Source of the DNA: Cohnella xylanilytica
Lineage (GTDB): Bacteria > Bacillota > Bacilli > Paenibacillales > Paenibacillaceae
Length of the DNA: 64,000 bases
NCBI RefSeq assembly: GCF_014212175.1
Contig: NZ_JACJVR010000098.1
Span: 51,938-115,937 of the forward strand
Reading direction: 5' to 3'
How positions within the stretch are numbered: position 1 is the first letter of the stretch; every line of letters begins with the position of its first letter. The position numbers and the translations under genes are program-made. The notes below the pieces were generated by a model that did not search any database, had not been told where the DNA came from, and worked only from the letters and a program-made list of their open reading frames with translations. This document shows positions 7,592 to 15,450 of the stretch, one piece after another.

Positions 7592-8793
7592 CCCGCCTCC
7601 TTGGCCGGATGCAGGGACCGGGCGAATTTGCGGCCGAGCAGCCGCAGGCTTCGGTACAGAATGACGATTTTTTTGCGCCACGTGAAGACCTCCCCGAAGT
7701 AACGTCGGATCTCCCGGCGGTCGAGCGTATAGGAATTCGGAAAATAACGGATCTCGCCCGGCGTGAAGCCCAGCCGCTGAACCCAGAGATGGAAGTCCGC
7801 CGATTCCAGTTCGTCCCGGACGACGATCAGGTTCCCGGGCTCCGCCGATAAGGCCGCGATCCGCTCCTTCAACGCCGGAATCTCCTCCTCCCGCCGAACG
7901 ACGAACCGATGCTCGGTCCGCTTCCGTTCCCGCCTCATGAGCAGCTGCGGAACCCGCCGGGTGAAGTAAGCCGCATTGATGCGCCAACGGGGCAGCTCCC
8001 GGCGAAGGTCGGGGCGGATCTTGTACATCAGCGTAATGTTCCGGTCCCACTCGATCATCTTCTTCAACGTTCTCGCGTCGCCGAACACCTCGCCATGATA
8101 CTGGTGCAGAGCTTCGGCTCCCAGATGAAGCGCCGTCCGGATTCCGAGCCGGTGGCTCCGGTAGCCGAGATCGGTGTCCTCCAAGCCCCAGCCCTTGAAG
8201 CGTTCCTCGAACCCGCCCAGCGCCTCCAGCTTCTCCTTGGACAGCGCCATGTTGCACGAATGCACGCAATGCCATGGATGACGAAGGGCCGACAGATTGA
8301 ACGAGTGCACCTGGCAGTCGAAGTGGCGGGCTTCCATGAAGCGGATGGAGCGGAACTCCGTGAAGTCTCTCTCGAACAGACGGCCCGACCGGACGTCCTC
8401 GTACGCGACCGGTTCCTGCAGCATGTAGCGGAAGGAGACGACGAGCAGCTCCGGATCCCGATCCAGATAACGGTCGAGCTCTCGAAGATAGTCGCGGTTC
8501 ACGATCATGTCGGAATCGAGAAAAACGATAAAGCGCCCCCGCGCCTCCCTCCATCCGATGTTGCGTACGCGCGCCCGGCACGAATCGGCGGATCGCTCCA
8601 GATAGACATACCGGAATTCGTACGTTCGAGGAATGTCCCGGATGGCGCCAAGCGTGTCGTCGTCCGAGCCGTCGTCGACGACGATCGCCTCGTAGCCGCC
8701 TTGCTCGAAGCCGATCTGGCAGTTGAGGGATTCGAGGGTATTGCGGAGCAGCGACTTGTTATTGTACGTCGGAATGACGAAGGAGTACTTCAT
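7588..8793 (-). CDS. GT2-family glycosyltransferase
   Basis: This 401-residue GT-A-fold enzyme starts with YSFVIPTYNNKSLLRNTLES, has the nucleotide-sugar-binding FLDSDM (DxD-type) near residue 95 and the acceptor-side GGFEERFKGWGLEDTDLG pattern typical of galactosyltransferase-like C-terminal segments. The last ~130 residues are basic and not recognised. It should transfer a sugar from an activated donor to a surface glycan, on the cytoplasmic face. ATG 8793 overlaps the upstream stop (ATGA) and its own stop overlaps the next start, so it is translationally coupled on both sides. Confidence 0.85.
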   Translation of the reverse strand: MKYSFVIPTYNNKSLLRNTLESLNCQIGFEQGGYEAIVVDDGSDDDTLGAIRDIPRTYEFRYVYLERSADSCRARVRNIGWREARGRFIVFLDSDMIVNRDYLRELDRYLDRDPELLVVSFRYMLQEPVAYEDVRSGRLFERDFTEFRSIRFMEARHFDCQVHSFNLSALRHPWHCVHSCNMALSKEKLEALGGFEERFKGWGLEDTDLGYRSHRLGIRTALHLGAEALHQYHGEVFGDARTLKKMIEWDRNITLMYKIRPDLRRELPRWRINAAYFTRRVPQLLMRRERKRTEHRFVVRREEEIPALKERIAALSAEPGNLIVVRDELESADFHLWVQRLGFTPGEIRYFPNSYTLDRREIRRYFGEVFTWRKKIVILYRSLRLLGRKFARSLHPAKEAG

Positions 8794-10130
8794 CGATGAG
8801 ACAGCGCTCCCTTCTCCTCGGCCGACGGCAGCCGATAGAACCATCGGATCGCCAGCCGGTAGGCGATTAGCAGGCAGGCGTTCAGCGCGACGACCGAGAC
8901 CATGCCGCCGGTCATCCCCCACTGCCTGGCCAGCAGGTATTGCATGAGCAGCAGCGCCGGCATCGGAACGAGCAAGGCCAGGAACGTCAGCCGCGCCGCC
9001 TTGGCCCCTTCCAGCGCGAGCACCGAAGTGTACAGCAAGTACAGCATGTTCAAGGCGATTCCGCACGAAGTGAGTCCGACGTAGCGCCAATCGAGCGGGT
9101 AAGCCTCGCCGTACAGCAGCACGAGCGCGGTCGTCATCGCGGCGGCCGCAAGGGCGATGCATGCGGCGATCGGAATCGAATAGCGAGCGAGAATCCGGTC
9201 GATCCGGCGCTTGTCGAGCGAAGCGATCATCGGCACGAACACGACGGCGAACACGTCGTGGAACAGCACGGTGCACAGCCCGCGGATCGTGTTCTGGTAG
9301 ACGGAATAGACGCCGAGCGTATCGTCCGGGACGAATCGCGCCACGAAGAACAGGTCGCTCGTGAACAGAAGCGCGGAGATCAGCCAGGACAGCATCATGA
9401 AGAAGCCGAACAGGAACAGCCGCCGCAGCGTCCTCATCGTCGCGCGCAGATGGCCCAGTCCGCCTCCGAGCAGAACGGCGGCGAAGAAGACCAGGTTCTG
9501 GCCGGCCAGAGGAATCAAGTAGCTGTACATCGACTTGGCTCCGAGCCCGTACAGGCCGAGCAGCGCTCCCGCCAGGAAGACGAAGGAGCCTAGCAGCTTG
9601 TAGAGGCCCAATCGGTAAAATCGCTGCCGACCGCGCAGGAACGATTCGGTCAGAATGTACAGGTTGACGCTCATCGCGATGGCGATCGCCGGAAGCCAGG
9701 AAGAGACGGGGAACCCGATCAGCCGCTCGACTATCGGTCCCGAGAGGCCGAGCAGGACGGCGAGCGCGGACGAGAGGATCAGGTTGGCGGCGAGCGCCGT
9801 TCCCATCCATTCGCGGCTCTCCTCCTCGGTCGAGGCGGGGACGAAGCGGACGACTCCGTTGTACAGCCCGAACGTGAGCGGAATGACGACGAGATTGGCC
9901 GCGCTGACGATCAGGGCGGCTTGCCCCCAGACGGCGGCTCCGAGCTCGCGGGCGCACAGAACGTAGACGACCAGCGTGAGCAGCAGGGAACCGGCTTTGA
10001 ACACGAAGGTGACGCCGATGTTCCGGAGGAACCGAGCGATTCCGGGGCTTCTCGCCCCCATCGCGCCCTTCCCCGCGGCGGCGGTCAGTCGCCCGATGAG
10101 GCCGGTCGCGGACGCGCCGTTCTCATCCAC
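8790..10130 (-). CDS. MOP-superfamily polysaccharide flippase (Wzx-like)
   Basis: This 446-residue protein has about 12-14 membrane helices and the FxxAGSLLLTLVVYVLCAREL opening common to O-antigen/teichuronate flippases. These move undecaprenyl-linked oligosaccharides across the membrane. The GTG at 10130 overlaps the upstream gene's stop by eight bases. An in-frame ATG at 10061 with GGGGAAGG in front (423 residues) is a reasonable alternative and places the first helix nearer the N-terminus. Its partner genes are the GT2 enzyme and the UbiA-type transferase. Confidence 0.8.
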   Translation of the reverse strand: MDENGASATGLIGRLTAAAGKGAMGARSPGIARFLRNIGVTFVFKAGSLLLTLVVYVLCARELGAAVWGQAALIVSAANLVVIPLTFGLYNGVVRFVPASTEEESREWMGTALAANLILSSALAVLLGLSGPIVERLIGFPVSSWLPAIAIAMSVNLYILTESFLRGRQRFYRLGLYKLLGSFVFLAGALLGLYGLGAKSMYSYLIPLAGQNLVFFAAVLLGGGLGHLRATMRTLRRLFLFGFFMMLSWLISALLFTSDLFFVARFVPDDTLGVYSVYQNTIRGLCTVLFHDVFAVVFVPMIASLDKRRIDRILARYSIPIAACIALAAAAMTTALVLLYGEAYPLDWRYVGLTSCGIALNMLYLLYTSVLALEGAKAARLTFLALLVPMPALLLMQYLLARQWGMTGGMVSVVALNACLLIAYRLAIRWFYRLPSAEEKGALSHR

Positions 10131-10821
10131 GGTTCGCGATCGTCGCCATCGCGTCGGTTTTCCGCCGATGACGGTCCTGCACCCGCCGCGAGATGCGCTC
10201 GAACCACTTGTCGAACGGGGCGAACAGGACGAGCAGGAAGAGAGGAATGTGGCAGAGAGCGAACCAGATCGTCTGGTCGTACGAAGGGGCATGGCCGAGG
10301 AACACGATGATATGATGCGCGTAGATGAGCCCGCCTTCGGGAATCTCGACCGGATTGATCGTGTAGAACGCCAGATCGAGGAAGCCGGAGAACAGCGTGA
10401 TCGTCGCCAGCAGCGAGATCTTGATCGTCCGGCCCGGCGTCCCCCCTCCCATCCGGTAAGCGAAGGAGACGGAGAAGTTGATCATCTGCACGACCAGCAG
10501 GTAGAGCAGCGTGTACCATTCCCCGACCGATTCGAAGTTCGTGACGATAACGTTGCCGGTGACGCCGAAGAAGCTGACGCGGGGGATGAGATAACCGAGG
10601 AAAACAAGGAAAGGCAAATACACTAACAAATGACCGTGCTTCAGCTTGTTAGGGAAGAAAGCGATGCAGCCGAGAATGCAGCCGTAGCTGGCGAGCTTGA
10701 CGTACAGATGCCACAGCTTCTCGATCTCCGGCTCCCGGGGAATGGCCAGCCAGACGTACAGGAAGCCGACGATCCCGAGCAGCAAGAACCAGAGCCACAA
10801 CCGTTTGCGAATCAACTCCAT
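10123..10821 (-). CDS. Multi-pass membrane protein of unknown function
   Basis: This 232-residue protein has about six hydrophobic helices, short loops and a basic C-terminal tail. ATG 10821 follows AGGAGGG at ideal spacing. It resembles no family I can name. As the first gene of the overlapped operon with flippase, GT2 and phosphoribosyltransferase it probably takes part in making or moving the same lipid-linked glycan. The conserved-looking His pair in IYAHHIIVFLGH could be functional. Confidence 0.7.
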   Translation of the reverse strand: MELIRKRLWLWFLLLGIVGFLYVWLAIPREPEIEKLWHLYVKLASYGCILGCIAFFPNKLKHGHLLVYLPFLVFLGYLIPRVSFFGVTGNVIVTNFESVGEWYTLLYLLVVQMINFSVSFAYRMGGGTPGRTIKISLLATITLFSGFLDLAFYTINPVEIPEGGLIYAHHIIVFLGHAPSYDQTIWFALCHIPLFLLVLFAPFDKWFERISRRVQDRHRRKTDAMATIANRG

Positions 10822-10971
10822 CCAAGTCCCTCCTAAATTTTAGAATAACTTTAAGAACACCTCATCAGATTATGCCTGACCCCTCATTCCCATTCTTCTT
10901 CCAGACCGGCCATTCGTGTATATTTAAGGGGAAATGTTCGTTTGTCATTCGGATTTGGAGGAGATGACCGC

Positions 10972-11478
10972 ATGAACCCAAGATTTCGCGGAAAAGGAGA
11001 ATATGTACGGAGGCTCCGCTTCGGCCTCGTACTTCTTCTTCTGCTGGCGGCAGTCCTCGCCGCGTCGGGCTGCAGCGTCCGGCACTCCGTCCGGACGCCG
11101 GCTGCCGAGGCGCTCTCGAAGCGGCTGGCCGAGGTGGAGGCGGTCCGCAAGGTCGACTTTTCTTTTGCGCGGCCGGAATTGACGATCTACGTGAAGACGG
11201 AGACGGACAGCCCCGGCGAGGAGACGATCGATGCCGTGCTGGCGCGGGCGAAGGACTTCGCGACGGTCGAGGCGATGGACGAGATCGCCAAGTCGGTGAA
11301 GTGGAACGACCGCATCTCCGAGGTGATTCTCGTCCTGTACGACGAATCCCGGGACGAGCCTTATCGGAAGTACGGGGCGAGCTACTACAAGACGTTCGAC
11401 GCGTCGGACACTTCGGCGGACAATATCGACGGGTATTCGACCTGGAGCGAGTATAAGCTGCAGCCGCGGCCCGACTAA
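10972..11478 (+). CDS. Small lipoprotein, unknown function
   Basis: This 168-residue protein has a lipoprotein signal: basic N-terminus, hydrophobic core and lipobox LAASGC with Cys at about residue 34. The mature part is charged and predicted alpha/beta, with no recognised motif. ATG 10972 follows GGAGGAG eight bases upstream; an earlier ATG (10942) lacks a ribosome site. It is divergent from the glycan operon and could share its promoter region (10822-10971), so an envelope role is possible. Confidence 0.75.
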   Translation: MNPRFRGKGEYVRRLRFGLVLLLLLAAVLAASGCSVRHSVRTPAAEALSKRLAEVEAVRKVDFSFARPELTIYVKTETDSPGEETIDAVLARAKDFATVEAMDEIAKSVKWNDRISEVILVLYDESRDEPYRKYGASYYKTFDASDTSADNIDGYSTWSEYKLQPRPD

Positions 11479-11510
11479 ATCGGAGAATGTGGTGGAATTG
11501 TTCTAGAGAC

Positions 11511-11538
11511 TTGATTTGCAACGCCGTCTTAGTACAAT
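11511..11538 (+). promoter_or_regulatory. Sigma-A-like promoter of arsR-MFS
   Basis: TTGATT (11511-11516) and TACAAT (11533-11538) are separated by 16 bp, just ahead of the ArsR start at 11545. That start codon lies only a few bases after the expected transcription start, suggesting a very short or leaderless leader. Confidence 0.55.
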
Positions 11539-11544
11539 AGTTTT

Positions 11545-11835
11545 ATGACTACTCCAAAAATAACAAGCGATGAGCTCAGAGTCAAAATCTTCAAGGCGCT
11601 AGCCGATGAAACCAGATTGGACATCATACGGGCTCTATACGCCGGCAAGAAGGAAATGAATTGCGGAGAAGTAGGCAACATTCGCGATACTTCCAAATCG
11701 AATACTTCGTATCACTTGCGCACTTTGAAGGAGGCGAAATTAATCAACGTACGCAAAGATGCCCAAATCAAATATACGAGTCTAGATTTGGAGACTTTTC
11801 AAACTTATTTGCCTGGATTTCTGGATACGCTGTAG
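11545..11835 (+). CDS. ArsR-family winged-helix repressor
   Basis: This 96-residue protein has the ArsR signature FKALADETRLDIIRALY and the recognition-helix segment SNTSYHLRTLKEAKLI, then a wing (VRKDAQIKYTSL). Only one Cys (EMNCGEV) lies where metal-sensing ArsR proteins often have a Cys pair, so it may sense something other than arsenite. It lies 73 bp upstream of an MFS transporter. A 7-bp inverted repeat between the two (11860-11879) could be its operator. Base composition is visibly more AT-rich than in the flanking genes. Confidence 0.85.
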   Translation: MTTPKITSDELRVKIFKALADETRLDIIRALYAGKKEMNCGEVGNIRDTSKSNTSYHLRTLKEAKLINVRKDAQIKYTSLDLETFQTYLPGFLDTL

Positions 11836-11859
11836 AAGGAAATCTCTTTTTTCTTCATT

Positions 11860-11879
11860 AGTTCAAATGTTATTGAACT
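11860..11879. promoter_or_regulatory. Inverted repeat, candidate ArsR operator
   Basis: AGTTCAA-N6-TTGAACT is a perfect 7-bp dyad between arsR and the MFS gene, 30 bp ahead of the preferred MFS start. Confidence 0.45.
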
Positions 11880-11908
11880 TTAGAACAAGAATGAAAAGGA
11901 CGGGTCCC

Positions 11909-13090
11909 ATGTTCAGATTAACGATCTTATTTTTCCTCGTCATGTTCGTCATCGGCACGGATACTTTCTTGATCTCTCCGCTCATCCCCACGCTTCAGCA
12001 ATTGTTCGATATCCCGACCGAAGCTGCCGGTTGGATGGTCGGAGCCTACGCTTTAGGTTATGCCCTGTTCGCGCTGATTGCCGGACCGCTATCCGATGGT
12101 TGGGATCGCAAGAAGGTCATGCTTTACGGCATGACAGCCTTCGCGGTTTCAACCCTGTTATGCGGCTTTGCCGCCGATTTTTGGACGATGTTCTTATTCC
12201 GTTGGTTGGCCGGAGTCAGCGCGGCATTTACGGCTCCACAAGTCTGGGCCTCCATCCCCGCCCTGATCCCGACGCCGAAGATCGCCAAAGTATCCGGAAT
12301 CGTCATGGCCGGCGTGGCTTCTTCCCAAGCGTTCGGCATCCCTATCGGAAGTCTGCTCGCCTCCATCCATTGGTCTTATTCTTTCTTTGCAATCGGAGCA
12401 GCCGCGTTATTCGTGGCCCTATTCATCTACTATGCCTTGCCCGAGATGAAGCCGGATCAAGGCCAAATAACCAAATCTCCTATTTTCGGCAGATACATTC
12501 CGCTAATGAAGAGCCCCATGGCGAGAAGAGCTTTCTTCGCTCATTTCCTGTTTCAATGCGGATTCTTTGCCTCCTTCTCTTTCATCGGCAAATGGGTGAC
12601 GGATCGCTTTGACCTGTCGATCGACCAAGCGGGATATGCGATGTTTTTTCTCGGTCTCGGGAATATAGTCGGGAGCCTCGGCGGTGCCTATGCGATCAAA
12701 AAATGGAACCGTTTCAACACGCTGGCTGCGGGCTTCCTTGTCTCTATTGCCTGTTTTATCGTTTTGCCCCACTTGCCATCGGTTGCGGCTTTCGAAAGCG
12801 TTTATTTTTTCATATTCGTTACCATGGGGATCGCTTTTCCGCTAATCTTGGGACTGCTGACTTCTTTAAACCCGGCCATTCGCGGCACGATCTCCAGCTT
12901 GGCCAATTCGATCATGTACGCCGCGACAACGCTCGGTTCTTGGATCGCGGGTCTGATTTACGCGTCTTTTAACGGTTTTTCCGCCGTTGGCTTGTTTGCC
13001 GCTATTTGCTTTGCCGGCTCGCTGTTCTTGTTTATATTCAGCGGTATTTTGGCCGGCGATGCGAGAACAAAGAAGGAGACCGCAGCCTAA
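11909..13090 (+). CDS. MFS drug/solute efflux transporter
   Basis: This 393-residue, 12-helix protein has the DHA1-type motif A in the helix 2-3 loop (GPLSDGWDRKKVM) and a Gly-rich helix 5 (GVASSQAFGIPIG). These are proton antiporters exporting drugs or metabolites. ATG 11909 is chosen because AAAGGA lies eight bases upstream; ATG 11891 and 11867 lack such a site. It is the likely target of the upstream ArsR regulator. The lower GC content and the ISL3 remnant five bases beyond its stop suggest acquisition by transfer. Confidence 0.85.
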   Translation: MFRLTILFFLVMFVIGTDTFLISPLIPTLQQLFDIPTEAAGWMVGAYALGYALFALIAGPLSDGWDRKKVMLYGMTAFAVSTLLCGFAADFWTMFLFRWLAGVSAAFTAPQVWASIPALIPTPKIAKVSGIVMAGVASSQAFGIPIGSLLASIHWSYSFFAIGAAALFVALFIYYALPEMKPDQGQITKSPIFGRYIPLMKSPMARRAFFAHFLFQCGFFASFSFIGKWVTDRFDLSIDQAGYAMFFLGLGNIVGSLGGAYAIKKWNRFNTLAAGFLVSIACFIVLPHLPSVAAFESVYFFIFVTMGIAFPLILGLLTSLNPAIRGTISSLANSIMYAATTLGSWIAGLIYASFNGFSAVGLFAAICFAGSLFLFIFSGILAGDARTKKETAA

Positions 13091-13094
13091 ATCC

Positions 13095-13528
13095 ATGGAA
13101 GAATCTCAGATGGATAGTCTAAATCTTCCGAAATTCAACGTCCTAAGTATTCGCGAGAATGAATTCGAGTTTCTCATCCAAGTGGCGCCGAACTCTCCGC
13201 CTTTGTCTTGTCCTCATTGCGGATGCAGAGCCAACCTTTACAAGCACGCCAGCAGGGAACAGATCTGCATGGACTTGCCGATTCGCGGCAAGCGCGTAGG
13301 GCTTCTTATCAAGCGGCGGAGATATCGCTGCAGAGACTGCCATCGAACCTTCTGGGAGCACCTGGACCACACCCTGGACGAGAAGCGGAATTGCACCAAG
13401 CGTTTGTTGTCTTATATCGAGAAGCAAAGCCTTACCCGCACGTTCGTCAGCCTATCCGAGGAAGTTGGATTGCATGAGAAAACGATACGCAACATTTATC
13501 GAGATTACCTAAATCGTCTATCATCCGC
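13095..13528 (+). pseudogene. ISL3-family transposase, 3'-truncated
   Basis: About 143 residues of the N-terminal part are present (ATG 13095 or 13110): a zinc ribbon CPHCGCRANLY, a second pair CRDCHRTFWE, and the helix-turn-helix FVSLSEEVGLHEKTIRNIYRDY. This is the ISL3 layout, whose full length is ~400 residues. Homology stops near 13528, where the sequence becomes the 3' end of the convergent rpiR gene, so the catalytic domain is missing. No terminal inverted repeats were seen. It marks a past insertion or deletion at the edge of the arsR-MFS segment. Confidence 0.8.
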
Positions 13529-14371
13529 TCAAGCCTTGCCCCGCGGCAGCTTGTCGGCATACCGGGATCGCAATTCGCCCAGGTAGCCGAGCCGCTCCAG
13601 CACCTCTTCCTTGTTGCGCATTCCGATGCTCAGGATGAGCTGCTCCACCAGCAGCAGCGGCGTCATCATCGAATGGAATTCGCCCATGTCGCCCCGGCTG
13701 ACGTAGAACGAGACCTGCGCCGACGTGCCGAACCGGAAGTCCTCCCGATCCGCCACCAGGATGACGGGGCAGCCGACCCGGCCGGCGCAGTCCAGGATGA
13801 CCTCCGTCTCCGGCAGCATCCGGGCGAAGCTGAAGACGAGCACGGCGTCCTCCCGCGTCACGTTCGCCAGCGATTCGAGCAGCTCGTGGCCGCTCCCCGC
13901 CATGATCCGGATCGACAGGCCGAACCGCGACAGGCGGTACGACAGGAGATGGCCCAGCGACAGCGAAGGCCCCGGCGCGTAGACGTATACCCGGCGGGCG
14001 CCCGCCATCAGACCGGCCGCCTGCTCCAGCTCGTCCGGATGAATCTTGTCCGCCGTATCCTGCAGATGGCGGATCGCCTGCTCCAGCATCCGAAGCGGCA
14101 GGCTGCCCGGATCCATCCGGGAGATCGTCTCGGCCAGCTTCACGGCGGGCGTCGGGTGCGAGGGATCGCGGAGCTTCTGCTTGAACGCCTTGGCGTTGTC
14201 GTACCCGGCGAAGCGCCAGAATCGGGAGACGGTCGCGATGCTCGTGCCGAGCCGGTCGGCGATCTCCTGATCCGTCATGAACAGCATCTCTTCGGGGTAT
14301 CGTTCGATGAAATCCGCGATTTTCAGCTGGCTGGGCGAGAATCCCGATTTGTCGGCGAACAGGCTCATCAT
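13529..14371 (-). CDS. RpiR/MurR-family transcriptional regulator
   Basis: This 280-residue protein has an N-terminal helix-turn-helix (MTDQEIADRLGTSIATVSRF, ~residues 32-52) and a C-terminal SIS sugar-phosphate domain (~110-250; ARRVYVYAPGPS, VLVFSFARMLPE). Members sense phosphosugars. ATG 14371 follows AAAGGAGAG. It is divergent from the ECF transporter operon, and a perfect 8-bp dyad lies in between, so control of that transporter is likely. Its 3' end abuts the truncated transposase. Confidence 0.9.
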   Translation of the reverse strand: MMSLFADKSGFSPSQLKIADFIERYPEEMLFMTDQEIADRLGTSIATVSRFWRFAGYDNAKAFKQKLRDPSHPTPAVKLAETISRMDPGSLPLRMLEQAIRHLQDTADKIHPDELEQAAGLMAGARRVYVYAPGPSLSLGHLLSYRLSRFGLSIRIMAGSGHELLESLANVTREDAVLVFSFARMLPETEVILDCAGRVGCPVILVADREDFRFGTSAQVSFYVSRGDMGEFHSMMTPLLLVEQLILSIGMRNKEEVLERLGYLGELRSRYADKLPRGKA

Positions 14372-14468
14372 GCGGGTCGCTCTCCTTTACATAGACGCTT
14401 TTCTCGAATTCGATTCCGTCTCCATCCTACCTCATGATTGTTATGTAAATTTTCTTTCATGATTAATC

Positions 14469-14490
14469 GAATGTAAAAAATATTACATTC
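14469..14490. promoter_or_regulatory. Perfect dyad, candidate RpiR operator
   Basis: GAATGTAA-N6-TTACATTC is a perfect 8-bp inverted repeat ending two bases before the -35 box of the ECF operon promoter. A pair of CATGATT direct repeats lies just beyond it. Confidence 0.6.
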
Positions 14491-14492
14491 CG

Positions 14493-14521
14493 TTGACACA
14501 TTGCCTCGCTGGTTTTAATAA
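14493..14521 (+). promoter_or_regulatory. Sigma-A promoter of the ECF operon
   Basis: TTGACA (14493-14498), 17-bp spacer, TAATAA (14516-14521); the first gene starts 48 bp downstream behind AAGGAGG. Confidence 0.7.
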
Positions 14522-14568
14522 TCGCCTCCTACAATGAGGGCAAATCCCTTATCAAGGAGGCCAACGCC

Positions 14569-15450
14569 ATGGCTAGCCATTCGCGAGCAATCACCCTGAC
14601 CTCTTCGCAGAAAATGATGATTTTCGTCCTGTCGATGTCCTTGTACGGCTTGTCCAACATGTTCACCGAGCTCATCCCGGAGTTCCGGATCGGGCCCGTC
14701 GAGCTGTCCGTCGAGTACTTCGCCTTCATCCCCCTCACCCTGTGCATGCTGTTCTCCCCTCTGCACGCCGCCGTGGGAGCCGCTCTCGGCGAAGTCATCT
14801 TCGGCGAGCTGATGCTGGGCCAATTCGGCGGACTCGGCGAGCTGGAGAAGTTCCTGACGTTCTCGTTCGCGATGTACGTCGCCGGCCGCATGGTGCGCGA
14901 TCCGCTGAACCGCGTCCAGGTCGGCGTCGCGGCCATCGCCGGCGTCATCATCCATCAGGCGTGCAGCTCGCTGATCGACATCGGCAAGGTATGGGTCGGC
15001 GTCGACGACTTCGACACGATCCCGGGACTGGCGGAGAGCGTCGTCGTCGTGGAAGGCTTCAGCTTCCTGAACGACGTGCTGTTCTCCGGCATTCTGTTCG
15101 CCCTGCTGCCGACGGCTTATCTCGTACCGAGACTGTATGGGAAAATCGAGCCGCTGCTCGGCATCCGGCCTCGCGGCAAAGCCGCCTACGAAGCTGGCGG
15201 CGTGTCGGCCAAGATCGTCGCGACGGGCATTCTCCTCGCCGTCGTCTCGTTCGGCGCGGCCGCCCTGTCGAAGACGGACTGGAACTTCGCCGAATGGGAC
15301 AGCGGCTTCGAGGACCGCTTCGGCACCGGCGCGATCTGGATCAGCATCGCTGCGGCCGCTCTCGTCGCCCTCGTCGTGCTCGCCTTCTTCCGGATGAGGA
15401 AGAACCGCGGGCCGCAAGCCGAAGCGCCGGGAGAGTCGCCTTATGTCTAA
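14569..15450 (+). CDS. ECF transporter substrate-binding (S) component, substrate unknown
   Basis: This 293-residue membrane protein has about 6-7 helices. It is assigned as an S component mainly from context: a double ATPase and a T component follow immediately. Within it, a long polar loop (residues ~135-155) separates two hydrophobic halves, and the C-terminus is a short cytoplasmic tail. It is longer than typical vitamin S components (~180-200 residues). ATG 14569 follows AAGGAGG. The RpiR regulator and PHP enzyme suggest a phosphorylatable substrate rather than a classic vitamin, but this is inference. Confidence 0.7.
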   Translation: MASHSRAITLTSSQKMMIFVLSMSLYGLSNMFTELIPEFRIGPVELSVEYFAFIPLTLCMLFSPLHAAVGAALGEVIFGELMLGQFGGLGELEKFLTFSFAMYVAGRMVRDPLNRVQVGVAAIAGVIIHQACSSLIDIGKVWVGVDDFDTIPGLAESVVVVEGFSFLNDVLFSGILFALLPTAYLVPRLYGKIEPLLGIRPRGKAAYEAGGVSAKIVATGILLAVVSFGAAALSKTDWNFAEWDSGFEDRFGTGAIWISIAAAALVALVVLAFFRMRKNRGPQAEAPGESPYV

